From Sphingomonas sp. BGYR3 (GTDB lineage Bacteria > Pseudomonadota > Alphaproteobacteria > Sphingomonadales > Sphingomonadaceae), in the NCBI RefSeq assembly GCF_025153455.1, contig NZ_JANZNT010000001.1:1560001-1624000 (forward strand): a DNA stretch of 64,000 nucleotides, written 5' to 3'. The stretch's first letter is position 1. Every line of letters starts with the position of its first letter. This document shows, piece after piece, positions 36,347 through 43,937 of the stretch. The notes beneath the pieces are model-generated. The model ran no database searches. It was not told where the DNA came from and saw nothing but the letters and a program-made list of their open reading frames with translations. The position numbers and the translations under genes are program-made.

Positions 36347-36387
36347 GAATATACGAACCATATACGATCCGTATATTCCGGGGTCAA
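36347..36387 (-). promoter_or_regulatory. Promoter and palindromic operator of ParD-like gene and map
   Basis: GAATATACG (36347-36355) and CGTATATTC (36370-36378) form a perfect 9-bp inverted repeat, and an inner TATACG (36361-36366) also mirrors CGTATA (36370-36375). On the minus strand, TTGACC (36387-36382), a 17-base spacer and TATATG (36364-36359) make a sigma-70-like promoter. The repeat covers the spacer and -10. Confidence 0.7.
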
Positions 36388-36399
36388 TCGTGCCGGGGT

Positions 36400-37206
36400 T
36401 CAGATGCCCTGAATGCCCTGTTCGCGAAGCCGCGCCTGCGCTGCCTTGTACTTCACCGGCTCGGCGATGTTCAGGCGGCGGCGCGCGGCGTCCAGCGGCT
36501 CGGCCAGCAGCGCCTCATAATCCTCGCCATGCAGCCAGGATGCGCGCTTGCCGTTGCGATATCCCTCGATCACCGCCGCCGCGAAATGCCGCTCGCCCGT
36601 GACCTTCAGGCTCTTGAGCGCCGCCGCCACGCCGATCGCGGCCCAGCCCAGCCCGCCGGTCTGAGCATAGGAGAACGCGACCAGGCACGCCTCGCCCAGA
36701 TGCTCCTCGGCGGTGTATCCGGTCAGCACGTGCCAGATGTCGTGAATGTCGCGCTCGCGCCGCCCCATCCATGCAACGGGATGCTCGATCGACTGCCAGC
36801 CCTCGTTGTCGGCCACCGAAATCTCCGCCAGCCCCTTGGCCGAAAATCCGGTGCGGTCCAGAAACGCGCGGTAATGCGCGCCCACCGTCCCTTCGGGCAG
36901 CGCGTCCAGCCATGCCCGGTCGCAAAACCGCTCGGACAGCTCGGTCCGGTGATAGGCCAGCCGCCCGCCCTGGGGGTGCGCCAGCATCCGGCGGTAATTG
37001 CGCAGCGTCACATCGCCGTTCAGCGCCCGCATGATGCGGAACACCTGCACCGTATCGTCGCCATTCGCCAACAGCGCGCGCGTCGCGGTCCATGCCGCCC
37101 GCCAGTTGCGCCGCATCGGCACGCCCGGATTGTGCTGCGGCTGCGCTGCCTCGACGCCGGGGGCCGGGGCGGGGTCAATACGGATCAATTCAGCCTGGGT
37201 CGCCAT
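36400..37206 (-). CDS. COQ4-like ubiquinone biosynthesis protein
   Basis: The 268-residue product carries the COQ4 signature H-D-x-x-H followed by Glu (RDIHDIWHVLTGYTAEEHLGEA, His 155 and 159, Glu about 171). COQ4 was recently linked to C1 decarboxylation/hydroxylation of ubiquinone precursors; bacterial homologs occur in alphaproteobacteria. Start at 37206 (AGGAAGGTGGCG precedes it) gives MATQAELIRI. The frame continues to 37608 but that extension is non-coding repeat sequence. coq7 also occurs in this window, at 46848. Confidence 0.85.
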   Translation of the reverse strand: MATQAELIRIDPAPAPGVEAAQPQHNPGVPMRRNWRAAWTATRALLANGDDTVQVFRIMRALNGDVTLRNYRRMLAHPQGGRLAYHRTELSERFCDRAWLDALPEGTVGAHYRAFLDRTGFSAKGLAEISVADNEGWQSIEHPVAWMGRRERDIHDIWHVLTGYTAEEHLGEACLVAFSYAQTGGLGWAAIGVAAALKSLKVTGERHFAAAVIEGYRNGKRASWLHGEDYEALLAEPLDAARRRLNIAEPVKYKAAQARLREQGIQGI

Positions 37207-37281
37207 CGCCACCTTCCTACTTACACCAGTGTTAATAGTCTGTGTGCACTGCGGAATCAAGAGGGGGTGCGCCATCCCCTT

Positions 37282-37373
37282 CGTCATGCCGGACTTGTTC
37301 CGGCATCCAGCGTGCATCGGCGTCCAAACCTCACAGCGGTGCCCTTGACCCCGCCACAAGGCCGGGGTGACGG
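37282..37373. repeat. Dispersed palindromic repeat of two hairpins
   Basis: The left unit is a hairpin ATGCCGGA (37286-37293), loop CTTGT, TCCGGCAT (37299-37306). The right unit reads CCCCGCCACAAGGCCGGGG (about 37350-37367), with imperfect arms CCCCG/CGGGG. The outer ends CGTCA (37282-37286) and TGACG (37369-37373) mirror each other. This is the layout of a common sphingomonad intergenic element. It lies upstream of the COQ4-like gene and beside a transposase remnant. Confidence 0.75.
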
Positions 37374-37380
37374 ACGATCG

Positions 37381-37530
37381 CATCTCAAGCGCTATTTGGC
37401 TGAATTCGATTTCCGCTGCACGAACCGCGTTGCCCTTGGCGTGAATGACGACAGCCGCGCTGAAATCGCGCTGCGTAGAATTGCTGGCAAGCGCCTCACC
37501 TATCGGCGGATTGGTCCAGGCACAGCCTAA
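37381..37530 (+). pseudogene. Transposase C-terminal remnant (IS1595-type)
   Basis: Codons from 37381 to the TAA at 37528-37530 encode a 49-residue tail beginning HLKRYLAEFDFRCTNRVALG and containing AEIALRRIAGKRLTYRR. This is the conserved end of IS1595/ISXO2-type transposases, in which HL-x-RY-x-x-EFxFRYNNR is typical. The rest of the transposase, the DDE residues and the terminal repeats are missing. The remnant abuts the palindromic repeat at 37373, so the element was cut at its 5' side. It sits at the left edge of a lower-GC accessory patch. Confidence 0.75.
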
Positions 37531-37629
37531 GCATCCGCCGCTGGGCAGAAATCGACAGAGACAGGCGAAATAAGACCTATGGAATACAAACCGCCTTGGG
37601 AGCAGCAATCAGGCTAGCCATGCTTCCTT
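37531..37629. other. Short spacer in accessory patch
   Basis: This 99-base stretch between the transposase remnant and the small minus-strand frame has a lower GC content. A 12-codon frame starts with ATG at 37579 (MEYKPPWEQQSG, stop 37615-37617) but is too short to call. No repeat ends that could be IS termini are recognised. Confidence 0.5.
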
Positions 37630-37731
37630 TCAAAACGGTGGCTCGCTTGACTCTTTCCGCTTGTCGTGCGGCTTTGAAGGCGTGTTCAACATCTTGCGAA
37701 GTACGTCGTCTTCGTTCTTGGTATCGGCCAT
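37630..37731 (-). CDS. Possible 33-residue peptide divergent from DUF3800 gene
   Basis: The frame encodes MADTKNEDDVLRKMLNTPSK followed by a basic PHDKRKESSEPPF tail. The L-x-x-M-L-x-T-P-x-K-P-H pattern resembles short proteins I recall from other alphaproteobacterial accessory regions, but no name can be given. Its ATG (37731-37729) overlaps the DUF3800 ATG (37730-37732) on the opposite strand within the palindrome CATG. No clear ribosome-binding site is seen for either. It may be an antitoxin-like partner or a chance frame. Confidence 0.35.
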   Translation of the reverse strand: MADTKNEDDVLRKMLNTPSKPHDKRKESSEPPF

Positions 37732-38494
37732 GTCAGTTCCGCCTTCGAACTTTACAGCTTTCATTGATGAAAGCGGATGCTCCGGAAACAGGTTTGGCGA
37801 AGGCTCTAGCCAATTTTTGGCTATGACGGCAGTCATTGTGCGCGATGATTGGCTAGGCCAGGCCACTAGCATTTTTAGAGAGTGCCGCGATGCAGCTAGC
37901 AGCGACCGGCGCTATCAAAAGTTTTCCAGAGAATCAGATAAAAATCGGTTTCTTCTGAGTCAGCAGCTTGGGCGAGCGAAGGTTGCTACTGTGTTCGTCG
38001 CGGCTCACAAGCCATCCATGGGCGGTACATACATCCGCGATAATCATTCAAACGAATACAACTATCTCTTGAAGATGCTGGTCGAAAGGGTGTCGTGGGC
38101 TGTGCGCGATGCTAAAACGCTGCCAGATCGAGCAAATGGCCCTTGCAAATTGGTGCTCTCCGAGCAGCGAATGTATCCATATCCAGAGATGTTCGATTAT
38201 TTCCGCCGTCTTCGTCGGTGTGCACACAACTGTAGCGCTGAATGGTCCGCGATTTCTAATGATGATCCCATCGTGACCAAACACGAGGATGAAACGCCTG
38301 TCCATTTAGCTGACATTGCAGCGTCATCATTTGCAATGGCTATCGAACCGAAAATGTTTGGTATGACCGACGACCGCTTTTTGAGAAATCTATCTGCCAC
38401 CATCTACACGCGATACGGCAAGCGCTTCGGGCTGAAATTATTCCCTGACGAATCTATGCGCGAAACCGCGCAGAGGCTTAACAAGCTTTTGTGA
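37730..38494 (+). CDS. DUF3800 protein (RNase H-like fold)
   Basis: The 254-residue protein has DUF3800 features: the N-terminal FIDESG (Asp 13, Glu 14), Glu 145 in LVLSEQR and Asp 195 in VHLADIAASSFAMA. These acidic residues could form an RNase H-like metal site. DUF3800 genes are common in mobile and defence-associated regions; their activity is largely unproven. The gene looks clearly AT-richer than the window (line 38041-38100 has 26 G/C of 60), pointing to transfer. The ATG at 37730 is chosen because the next residues fit the family; the frame begins at 37661. It lies beside an IS1595-type remnant. Confidence 0.78.
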   Translation: MSVPPSNFTAFIDESGCSGNRFGEGSSQFLAMTAVIVRDDWLGQATSIFRECRDAASSDRRYQKFSRESDKNRFLLSQQLGRAKVATVFVAAHKPSMGGTYIRDNHSNEYNYLLKMLVERVSWAVRDAKTLPDRANGPCKLVLSEQRMYPYPEMFDYFRRLRRCAHNCSAEWSAISNDDPIVTKHEDETPVHLADIAASSFAMAIEPKMFGMTDDRFLRNLSATIYTRYGKRFGLKLFPDESMRETAQRLNKLL

Positions 38495-38834
38495 TAGACT
38501 ATCTGCCCGCCCTCAGTGTCCGCACTCTAGCTGGGCCACATCATCGGGCGGGCAGTGCCTGATTAGTCCGTCGCGAACAGACTTTCACTGACCGACTTGA
38601 CATACAAAAATCTTCCCAAAAAGTCAAGCGAATCAGTGACTTCGTAAGCTATTGTGCAGATTCGATTTTTCGGTCTTGTGCTTCTGTGCGTCAAAATTCC
38701 CGTCGACATCCGCCCAAGCTCATCGACGAAAAATTCGTTTGGTCATGCATATCATGTCCAACACTCTTTACATCCGGGCCGAATCATGACAAGAAATCTT
38801 GTCATATGGACCAGAGTGTTTGTCAGGTGCGGGC
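38495..38834. other. AT-rich intergenic region with inverted repeats
   Basis: 340 bases without a gene. At 38585-38639 nested inverted repeats occur: TCACTGA (38585-38591) with TCAGTGA (38633-38639), and CTTGAC (38596-38601) with GTCAAG (38623-38628), around an A-rich centre. No T-run follows, so it is not an obvious terminator. The right end holds the operator of the HTH gene (38786-38805). A frame from 38654 covers part of it but lacks coding character. Confidence 0.6.
38786..38805 (+). promoter_or_regulatory. Perfect palindrome upstream of HTH regulator
   Basis: ATGACAAGA (38786-38794) and TCTTGTCAT (38797-38805) form a 9-bp perfect inverted repeat with a 2-base centre. It lies 30 bases before the regulator start and probably binds that regulator. 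No matching -35/-10 pair is obvious. Confidence 0.7.
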
Positions 38835-39089
38835 GTGAAGAACCGGCTGCGCGTCATGCGCGCCGAAGCGGGGATCAGTCAGGGCGATCTGGCCCGGATG
38901 CTCGGCGTGTCGCGTCAGACGATCAACGCGGTCGAAACCGACAAATACGACCCCAGCCTGCCGCTCGCGCTCAGGCTGGCCAGATTGTTCGGCACGGGTG
39001 TCGATTCGATCTTTCTCGACGACTGGACGCCCCCCGAACCGCTGACGGGAGCAACGGGTGATGACGGGAACGGCGACGATGGCGAATGA
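38835..39089 (+). CDS. Small XRE-family transcriptional regulator
   Basis: From the GTG at 38835 the product has 84 residues: a classic HTH_3 domain (KNRLRVMRAEAGISQGDLARMLGVSRQTINAVETDKYDPSLPLALRLARLFG) and an acidic tail. Such YozG-like regulators often pair with a small membrane protein and repress their own operon. The next gene, a membrane protein, overlaps its end by 29 bases. The palindrome at 38786-38805 is a likely operator. Confidence 0.85.
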   Translation: MKNRLRVMRAEAGISQGDLARMLGVSRQTINAVETDKYDPSLPLALRLARLFGTGVDSIFLDDWTPPEPLTGATGDDGNGDDGE

Positions 39090-39750
39090 CGTGGCAGGCT
39101 GGCGGCAGAAACTGGTCGGCATCGGCCTTAAGCTTCTGGCCGGTGCGGTGGTGGGCGGGCTGGTCGGCTTTCTGTTCGGCAAATGGCTGAAGGCGTCGGG
39201 CCGGCTCGATGGCGCGGCCCCCTGGCCAGGGGAAGATATCGCCTCGCTCGCCATCGCCGCGATCCTCATTTTTGCAGGCGTCATGACGTGGTTCGCCGCG
39301 TCCAGCCCGGCGCGCTATGCCCGGATGATCGACAAGACGATGGAACCGGGCGAAACGGTCGATCCCGACGCCATCTGGTCCGCGCGGATGCAGGCCGCGC
39401 TGTGCACGCTGGCCGGCCTGTTGTTCGCCGCCCCGCCGCTGCTCGCCAACCTGGCCGATCTGTCCGCCATCGGCGTGCCCGCTGCCGTCGCGATCCTGGC
39501 GCTGGTGGCGGTGGAAAGCTGGCTCAACATCCGTCTGTGGCGGCGGTCGGACGAGCTGAACCGATCGATCATCGCACAAACAGGCGCGGTCTGTTTCTGG
39601 ACGATGCAGCTTGCCCTGTTCATCTGGGCGACGCTGGCCAAGCTGGCGCTGGTGCCCGACGTGTCCAGCTGGACGATGCTGACCGTGCTGATGGCCGGGT
39701 ATCTGCTCGCCTCGATCTGGGTCGGCTGGCGGCGCGGTCTGGTACAGTAA
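39061..39750 (+). CDS. Polytopic membrane protein, HTH partner
   Basis: The 229-residue protein has about six hydrophobic helices, with glycine-rich segment GLKLLAGAVVGGLVGFLFGK near the N-terminus. Starts at 39058 (GTG), 39061 (ATG) and 39079 (ATG) are possible; 39061 is used. Its 5' end overlaps the XRE gene, so the two are coupled. The layout, a small XRE regulator followed by a membrane protein, recurs in proteobacteria, where the membrane protein may sense a signal. No specific family is recognised. Confidence 0.7.
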   Translation: MTGTATMANDVAGWRQKLVGIGLKLLAGAVVGGLVGFLFGKWLKASGRLDGAAPWPGEDIASLAIAAILIFAGVMTWFAASSPARYARMIDKTMEPGETVDPDAIWSARMQAALCTLAGLLFAAPPLLANLADLSAIGVPAAVAILALVAVESWLNIRLWRRSDELNRSIIAQTGAVCFWTMQLALFIWATLAKLALVPDVSSWTMLTVLMAGYLLASIWVGWRRGLVQ

Positions 39751-39834
39751 CGGGCGCGGCACGAAACCGCCCCTCCAGATACCGCCCGCCGACGGCATTG
39801 GCTTCCGGGTCCGCCGCCCCTATAGCCCGGCGCC

Positions 39835-40761
39835 ATGGAGCGGCTTGACGGCGGCTCGGCGCTGCCCCCGGCGTTTCGCGGCGGCATCGTCGCGCTGGGC
39901 AATTTCGACGGGTTTCACGCCGGGCATCAGGCCGTGGCGGATGAGGCGATCCGCTGGGCGCACGCGCTTGGCCGCCCGGCGATCATCGCCACCTTCGATC
40001 CGCATCCCGTCCGCTTCTTTCGCCCCGACACCCCGCCCTTCCGCCTGACCACGCTGGATCAGCGGCAGCGATTGTTCGCGCAGGCCGGGGCCGATGCGAT
40101 GCTCGTCTTCGGCTTTGACGCCGCGCTTGCCGGCCTGTCCGCCCGGCAATTCTGCGGCGAACGGTTGGTCGCCCATGCCGGGGCGGCGGGGGTCGTCACC
40201 GGCGCTGACTTCACCTTTGGCAAGGGCCGCGACGGCGATGTCCATGTGCTGGCGATGCTGGGCGAAACCCTCGGCTTTTCCGCCCGCATCGTCGCCCCGG
40301 TCAGCGATGGCGAGGTCATTTCCTCCAGCCGCATCCGCGCCGCGCTTCAGGCGGGCGATCCGCGGGAAGCCACGCGCCTGCTCACCCGCCCCTTCGCGGT
40401 CGAGGGGGTGGTGGAACATGGCGCAAAGCTGGGGCGGCAACTCGGCTATCCCACCGCCAACCTGTCGATGGGCCAGTATCTGCGCCCGGCCTATGGCATC
40501 TATGCCGTGCGCGGCCATCTTGCCGACGGGCGCGTGCTGGACGGCGCGGCCAATCTCGGCATCCGCCCGACGATCGAGGGTCAGGCCACAGAGCTGCTCG
40601 AACCCTATTTCTTCGATTTTTCGGGCGACCTCTATGGACAGCGGATCGAGGTTGAATTCATCGACTTCATCCGGCCGGAGGGGCGGTTCGACAGCCTTGA
40701 TGCGCTCAAGGATCAGATGGCGCGCGATTGCGATGCGGCCCGCGCGGCGCTCGCCCGCTAA
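39835..40761 (+). CDS. ribF: Bifunctional riboflavin kinase/FAD synthetase
   Basis: The 308-residue enzyme makes FMN from riboflavin, then FAD. The N-terminal FAD-synthetase domain has the nucleotidyltransferase motif ALGNFDGFHAGHQAV (about residues 18-32) and ATFDPHPVRFF. The C-terminal riboflavin-kinase domain has GRQLGYPTANLSM, YGIYAVRG and the acid pair in LEPYFFDFSGDLYGQRIEVEFIDFIRPE. It is co-directional with ileS and lspA, a conserved order in many bacteria, but a 209-base gap separates it from ileS. Confidence 0.96.
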   Translation: MERLDGGSALPPAFRGGIVALGNFDGFHAGHQAVADEAIRWAHALGRPAIIATFDPHPVRFFRPDTPPFRLTTLDQRQRLFAQAGADAMLVFGFDAALAGLSARQFCGERLVAHAGAAGVVTGADFTFGKGRDGDVHVLAMLGETLGFSARIVAPVSDGEVISSSRIRAALQAGDPREATRLLTRPFAVEGVVEHGAKLGRQLGYPTANLSMGQYLRPAYGIYAVRGHLADGRVLDGAANLGIRPTIEGQATELLEPYFFDFSGDLYGQRIEVEFIDFIRPEGRFDSLDALKDQMARDCDAARAALAR

Positions 40762-40970
40762 ACCGCTGGAAATGTAGGATTTCGTCTGCTTCGCTGGCGC
40801 CATGACCGCGTCCGCCTCGCCCGCCTGTACCCCCGCATGGCCGGTCGACGTCGCTCGTAAACCGGGTCATTGTGTCAAAACTGTCAAAACTCGCCCGTCA
40901 ACCGCCCGCCACCCCGCTAGCGCAAACGGTTTGTCACCCCAGCCTGCCCGCGCTAATGCGCGCAGTTCCT

Positions 40971-43937
40971 ATGACCGACACGACCGATCCCAAGCGCGCC
41001 ACGAATCAGGTGGATTACCGCGACACCGTCTTCCTTCCCGTCACCGACTTTCCGATGAAGGCCGGGCTTGCGGGCAAGGAACCGCAGATCCTCGATCGCT
41101 GGGCGCGGATCGGCATTTACGATGCCCTGCGCAAACAGCGCGCCGGGCGCGAACGCTTCATCCTGCACGACGGCCCGCCCTATGCGAATGGCGACATTCA
41201 CATGGGCCATGCGATGAACAAGGTGCTGAAGGACATCATCGTCCGCAGCCAGTCGCTGATGGGCAAGGACGCACCCTATGTCCCCGGCTGGGATTGCCAC
41301 GGCCTGCCGATCGAATGGAAGATCGAGGAGGCGTATCGCAAGAAAAAGCAGTCGAAGGACGAGGTGCCCCCGTCCGAATTCCGCGCCGAATGTCGCGCCT
41401 ATGCCCAGCATTGGGTGGGCGTGCAGAGCGCGCAGTTCCAGCGGCTCGGCGTCATGGGCGACTGGACCGACCCCTACCTGACCATGAAGTTCGAGGCCGA
41501 GGCGACGATCGCGGGCGAGCTTTTGAAGTTCGCGGAAAGCGGTCAGCTCTATCGCGGTGCCAAGCCGGTGATGTGGTCCCCCGTCGAAAAAACCGCCCTG
41601 GCCGAGGCCGAGGTGGAATATGAAGACGTCACCTCGACCCAGATCGACGTCGCCTTCGAGATCGTGGAAGCCCCCAACGCCCCCGAACTGGTCGGCGCTC
41701 ACGCGGTGATCTGGACCACCACCCCCTGGACCATCCCGGTGAACCAGGCCTTGGCCTATGGGCCGGAGGTTGAGTACTGTCTGGCCCATTGCTATCTGGC
41801 AACCGACGCCGGCGGCGATTATGAAGGTGCGTTTTCCTATATCGAGAGCACTTATCCGCTGCTCTCTCAACAGAACGTGCTAATCGCACGCCATCTCCAA
41901 GGCGCTTTCGAGGACCGCATAAACGCAGAGTTGGCAAAGCTTGACCTAAGCGGCTTCGGCATCTCCAAAGCTTGGGTTTGGCTCGATGAGACGAAAGTTC
42001 TGAAGGGCTCCGCACTCGCCGGAGCCACCGCTCGTCACCCGATGCACGAACTGGGCGGCTTTTTCGCCAAGCCGCGCCCCTTCCTGCCGGGCGATTTCGT
42101 CACCACCGATGCGGGAACCGGCCTTGTCCACATGGCGCCGGATCATGGCGAGGACGACTTTGCCCTGTGCAAGGCGAACGGGATCGAACCCGTCTTTGCG
42201 GTGATGGACGATGGGCGCTACCGCGACGACTGGGCGTGGCTGGGCGGTGCGGACGAACGCCGCCTCAGCGTCATCAACGCCAAGTTCAACGCCCCCGAAG
42301 GCCCGATCTGCGCCGACCTGCGCACCGCTGGCGCGCTGCTCTCCGCCGCCCCTTTCCAGCACAGCTATCCGCATAGCTGGCGGAGCAAGGCGCGGATCAT
42401 CTTCCGCTGCACCCCCCAATGGTTCATCCCGATGGACCGCAACTCCCTCTCCCAATGGGAGAGGGAGGGAGCGCCGGAGGCGCGGAAGGGTGAGGGTGAC
42501 ACGGCCAACGCCCCCACCCTGCGCAACCTTGCGCTCGACGCCATCGACCGCACCCGCTTCGTTCCGGAAAAGGGCCGCAACCGCATCCGGTCGATGGTGG
42601 AGGGCCGCCCCGACTGGGTGATCAGCCGCCAGCGCGCCTGGGGCGTGCCTATCGCGCTCTACGTCAATCGCCAGACGGGCGATTACCTCCGCGATCCGGC
42701 CGTCAACGCCCGCATCCTCGATGCCTTCCGCACCGGCGGGGCGGACGCCTGGTACGTCGCCGATCATCAGGCGCTGCTCGGCCCCGACCACAATCTCGCG
42801 GATTATGACGTCGTCACCGACATCCTCGACGTCTGGTTCGACAGCGGTTCCACCCACAGCTTCGTGGTCGAGGCACGCTATGGTGTTGGCACCCGCGCGA
42901 ACCTGTATCTGGAGGGGTCGGATCAGCATCGCGGCTGGTTCCAGTCCAGCTTGCTGGAAAGCTGCGGCACGCGCGGCCGCGCGCCCTATGATGCCGTCCT
43001 GACCCACGGCTTCGCCCTTGATGGCCAGGGCCGCAAGATGTCGAAATCGCTGGGCAATGTCGTCGATCCGCTCAAGGTGATCGACGAATCGGGCGCCGAT
43101 ATCCTCCGCCTCTGGGTCGCGCAGACCGATTATTTCGAGGATGTGCGCATCGGCAAGGAAGTGCTGGCCGGCACGGGCGATGCCTACCGGAAACTGCGCA
43201 ATACCTTCCGCTACCTTCTTGGCGCGCTGGCCGGGTTCACCGATGCCGAAAAGCTGCCGGTCGAACAGATGCCGGAGCTTGAGCGGTACATCCTGACCCG
43301 CCTCGGCGCGCTGGATGCCGAACTGCGCGCAGCGGCCGAGGCGTTCGAGTTCAACCGCTACAGCCGCGCCCTGATCGACTTTGCACAGGACGATCTGTCG
43401 GCCTTCTTCTTCGATATCCGCAAGGATTCACTCTATTGCGATGCGGCCGACAGCGTGAAGCGCCGCGCCTGCCGCACCGTGATGGACGTGCTGTTCCACG
43501 CCCTTGTCCGCTATGCCGCGCCAATCCTGTGCTTCACGGCAGAGGAAGTGTGGCAGGCCCGTTTCCCGTCGGACGACGGCTCGGTCCACTTCCTTGAATG
43601 GCCGGAACTGCCTGCGCTTCCCGGCGACGATCCGATGATGACCGAATGGGCCGATATCCGCCGCCAGCGCGAAGCGGTAACCGAGGCGATCGAGCCGCTG
43701 CGCCGCGAAAAGATCGTCCGCTCCAGCCTGGAGGCGGAGGTGACGGTGCCGAACCTGCTGCGTCCCGCCGCCGAACTGGCCGAAATCTTCATCGTCGCCG
43801 CCGTGCATGACGGGTCGGATGACAGCATCGCCGTCGCCCGTACCGCACATCACAAATGCGGCCGCTGCTGGCGTCTGCTGCCCGAGGTTGTCGAGGACGG
43901 CGCGCTGTGCGACCGGTGCGCAGAGGTGATTGCATGA
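40971..43937 (+). CDS. ileS: Isoleucyl-tRNA synthetase with two unusual insertions
   Basis: The 988-residue class I enzyme charges tRNA-Ile and edits valine. HIGH-type motif is PYANGDIHMGH, KMSKS is in GRKMSKSLGNVVDP, the editing-domain segment is WTTTPWTIPVNQALAYGP, and a C-terminal zinc-binding pair is in HKCGRCWRLLPEVV...CDRC. Residues about 491-510 (SLSQWEREGAPEARKGEGD) are encoded by a palindromic repeat element (42443-42499), an in-frame insertion after FIPMDRN. Bases 41772-42010, encoding part of the editing domain (about residues 268-347), have lower GC (31 of 60 in 41941-42000) and look recombined. The start at 40971 follows family homologs; earlier ATGs exist. It overlaps lspA by 4 bases. 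Confidence 0.96.
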   Translation: MTDTTDPKRATNQVDYRDTVFLPVTDFPMKAGLAGKEPQILDRWARIGIYDALRKQRAGRERFILHDGPPYANGDIHMGHAMNKVLKDIIVRSQSLMGKDAPYVPGWDCHGLPIEWKIEEAYRKKKQSKDEVPPSEFRAECRAYAQHWVGVQSAQFQRLGVMGDWTDPYLTMKFEAEATIAGELLKFAESGQLYRGAKPVMWSPVEKTALAEAEVEYEDVTSTQIDVAFEIVEAPNAPELVGAHAVIWTTTPWTIPVNQALAYGPEVEYCLAHCYLATDAGGDYEGAFSYIESTYPLLSQQNVLIARHLQGAFEDRINAELAKLDLSGFGISKAWVWLDETKVLKGSALAGATARHPMHELGGFFAKPRPFLPGDFVTTDAGTGLVHMAPDHGEDDFALCKANGIEPVFAVMDDGRYRDDWAWLGGADERRLSVINAKFNAPEGPICADLRTAGALLSAAPFQHSYPHSWRSKARIIFRCTPQWFIPMDRNSLSQWEREGAPEARKGEGDTANAPTLRNLALDAIDRTRFVPEKGRNRIRSMVEGRPDWVISRQRAWGVPIALYVNRQTGDYLRDPAVNARILDAFRTGGADAWYVADHQALLGPDHNLADYDVVTDILDVWFDSGSTHSFVVEARYGVGTRANLYLEGSDQHRGWFQSSLLESCGTRGRAPYDAVLTHGFALDGQGRKMSKSLGNVVDPLKVIDESGADILRLWVAQTDYFEDVRIGKEVLAGTGDAYRKLRNTFRYLLGALAGFTDAEKLPVEQMPELERYILTRLGALDAELRAAAEAFEFNRYSRALIDFAQDDLSAFFFDIRKDSLYCDAADSVKRRACRTVMDVLFHALVRYAAPILCFTAEEVWQARFPSDDGSVHFLEWPELPALPGDDPMMTEWADIRRQREAVTEAIEPLRREKIVRSSLEAEVTVPNLLRPAAELAEIFIVAAVHDGSDDSIAVARTAHHKCGRCWRLLPEVVEDGALCDRCAEVIA
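42443..42499. repeat. Dispersed palindromic repeat, copy 2, inside ileS
   Basis: Read on the minus strand the stretch runs CACCCTCACCCTTCCGCGCC, then GCTCCCTCCCTCTCCCATTG and GGAGAGGGAG. This is the same order as the plus-strand copy at 21211-21304. It interrupts ileS in frame (no stop in the ileS reading) and adds about 19 residues. Confidence 0.82.

Noticed and set aside
36529-37530. 333-codon plus-strand frame ending in the transposase tail
   Set aside because: Only the last 49 codons resemble a transposase; the rest is antisense to the COQ4-like gene, so only the remnant is reported.
37207-37608. N-terminal extension of the COQ4-like gene up to 37608
   Set aside because: It runs through the palindromic repeat and the transposase remnant; the ATG at 37206 has a good ribosome-binding site and gives the normal length.
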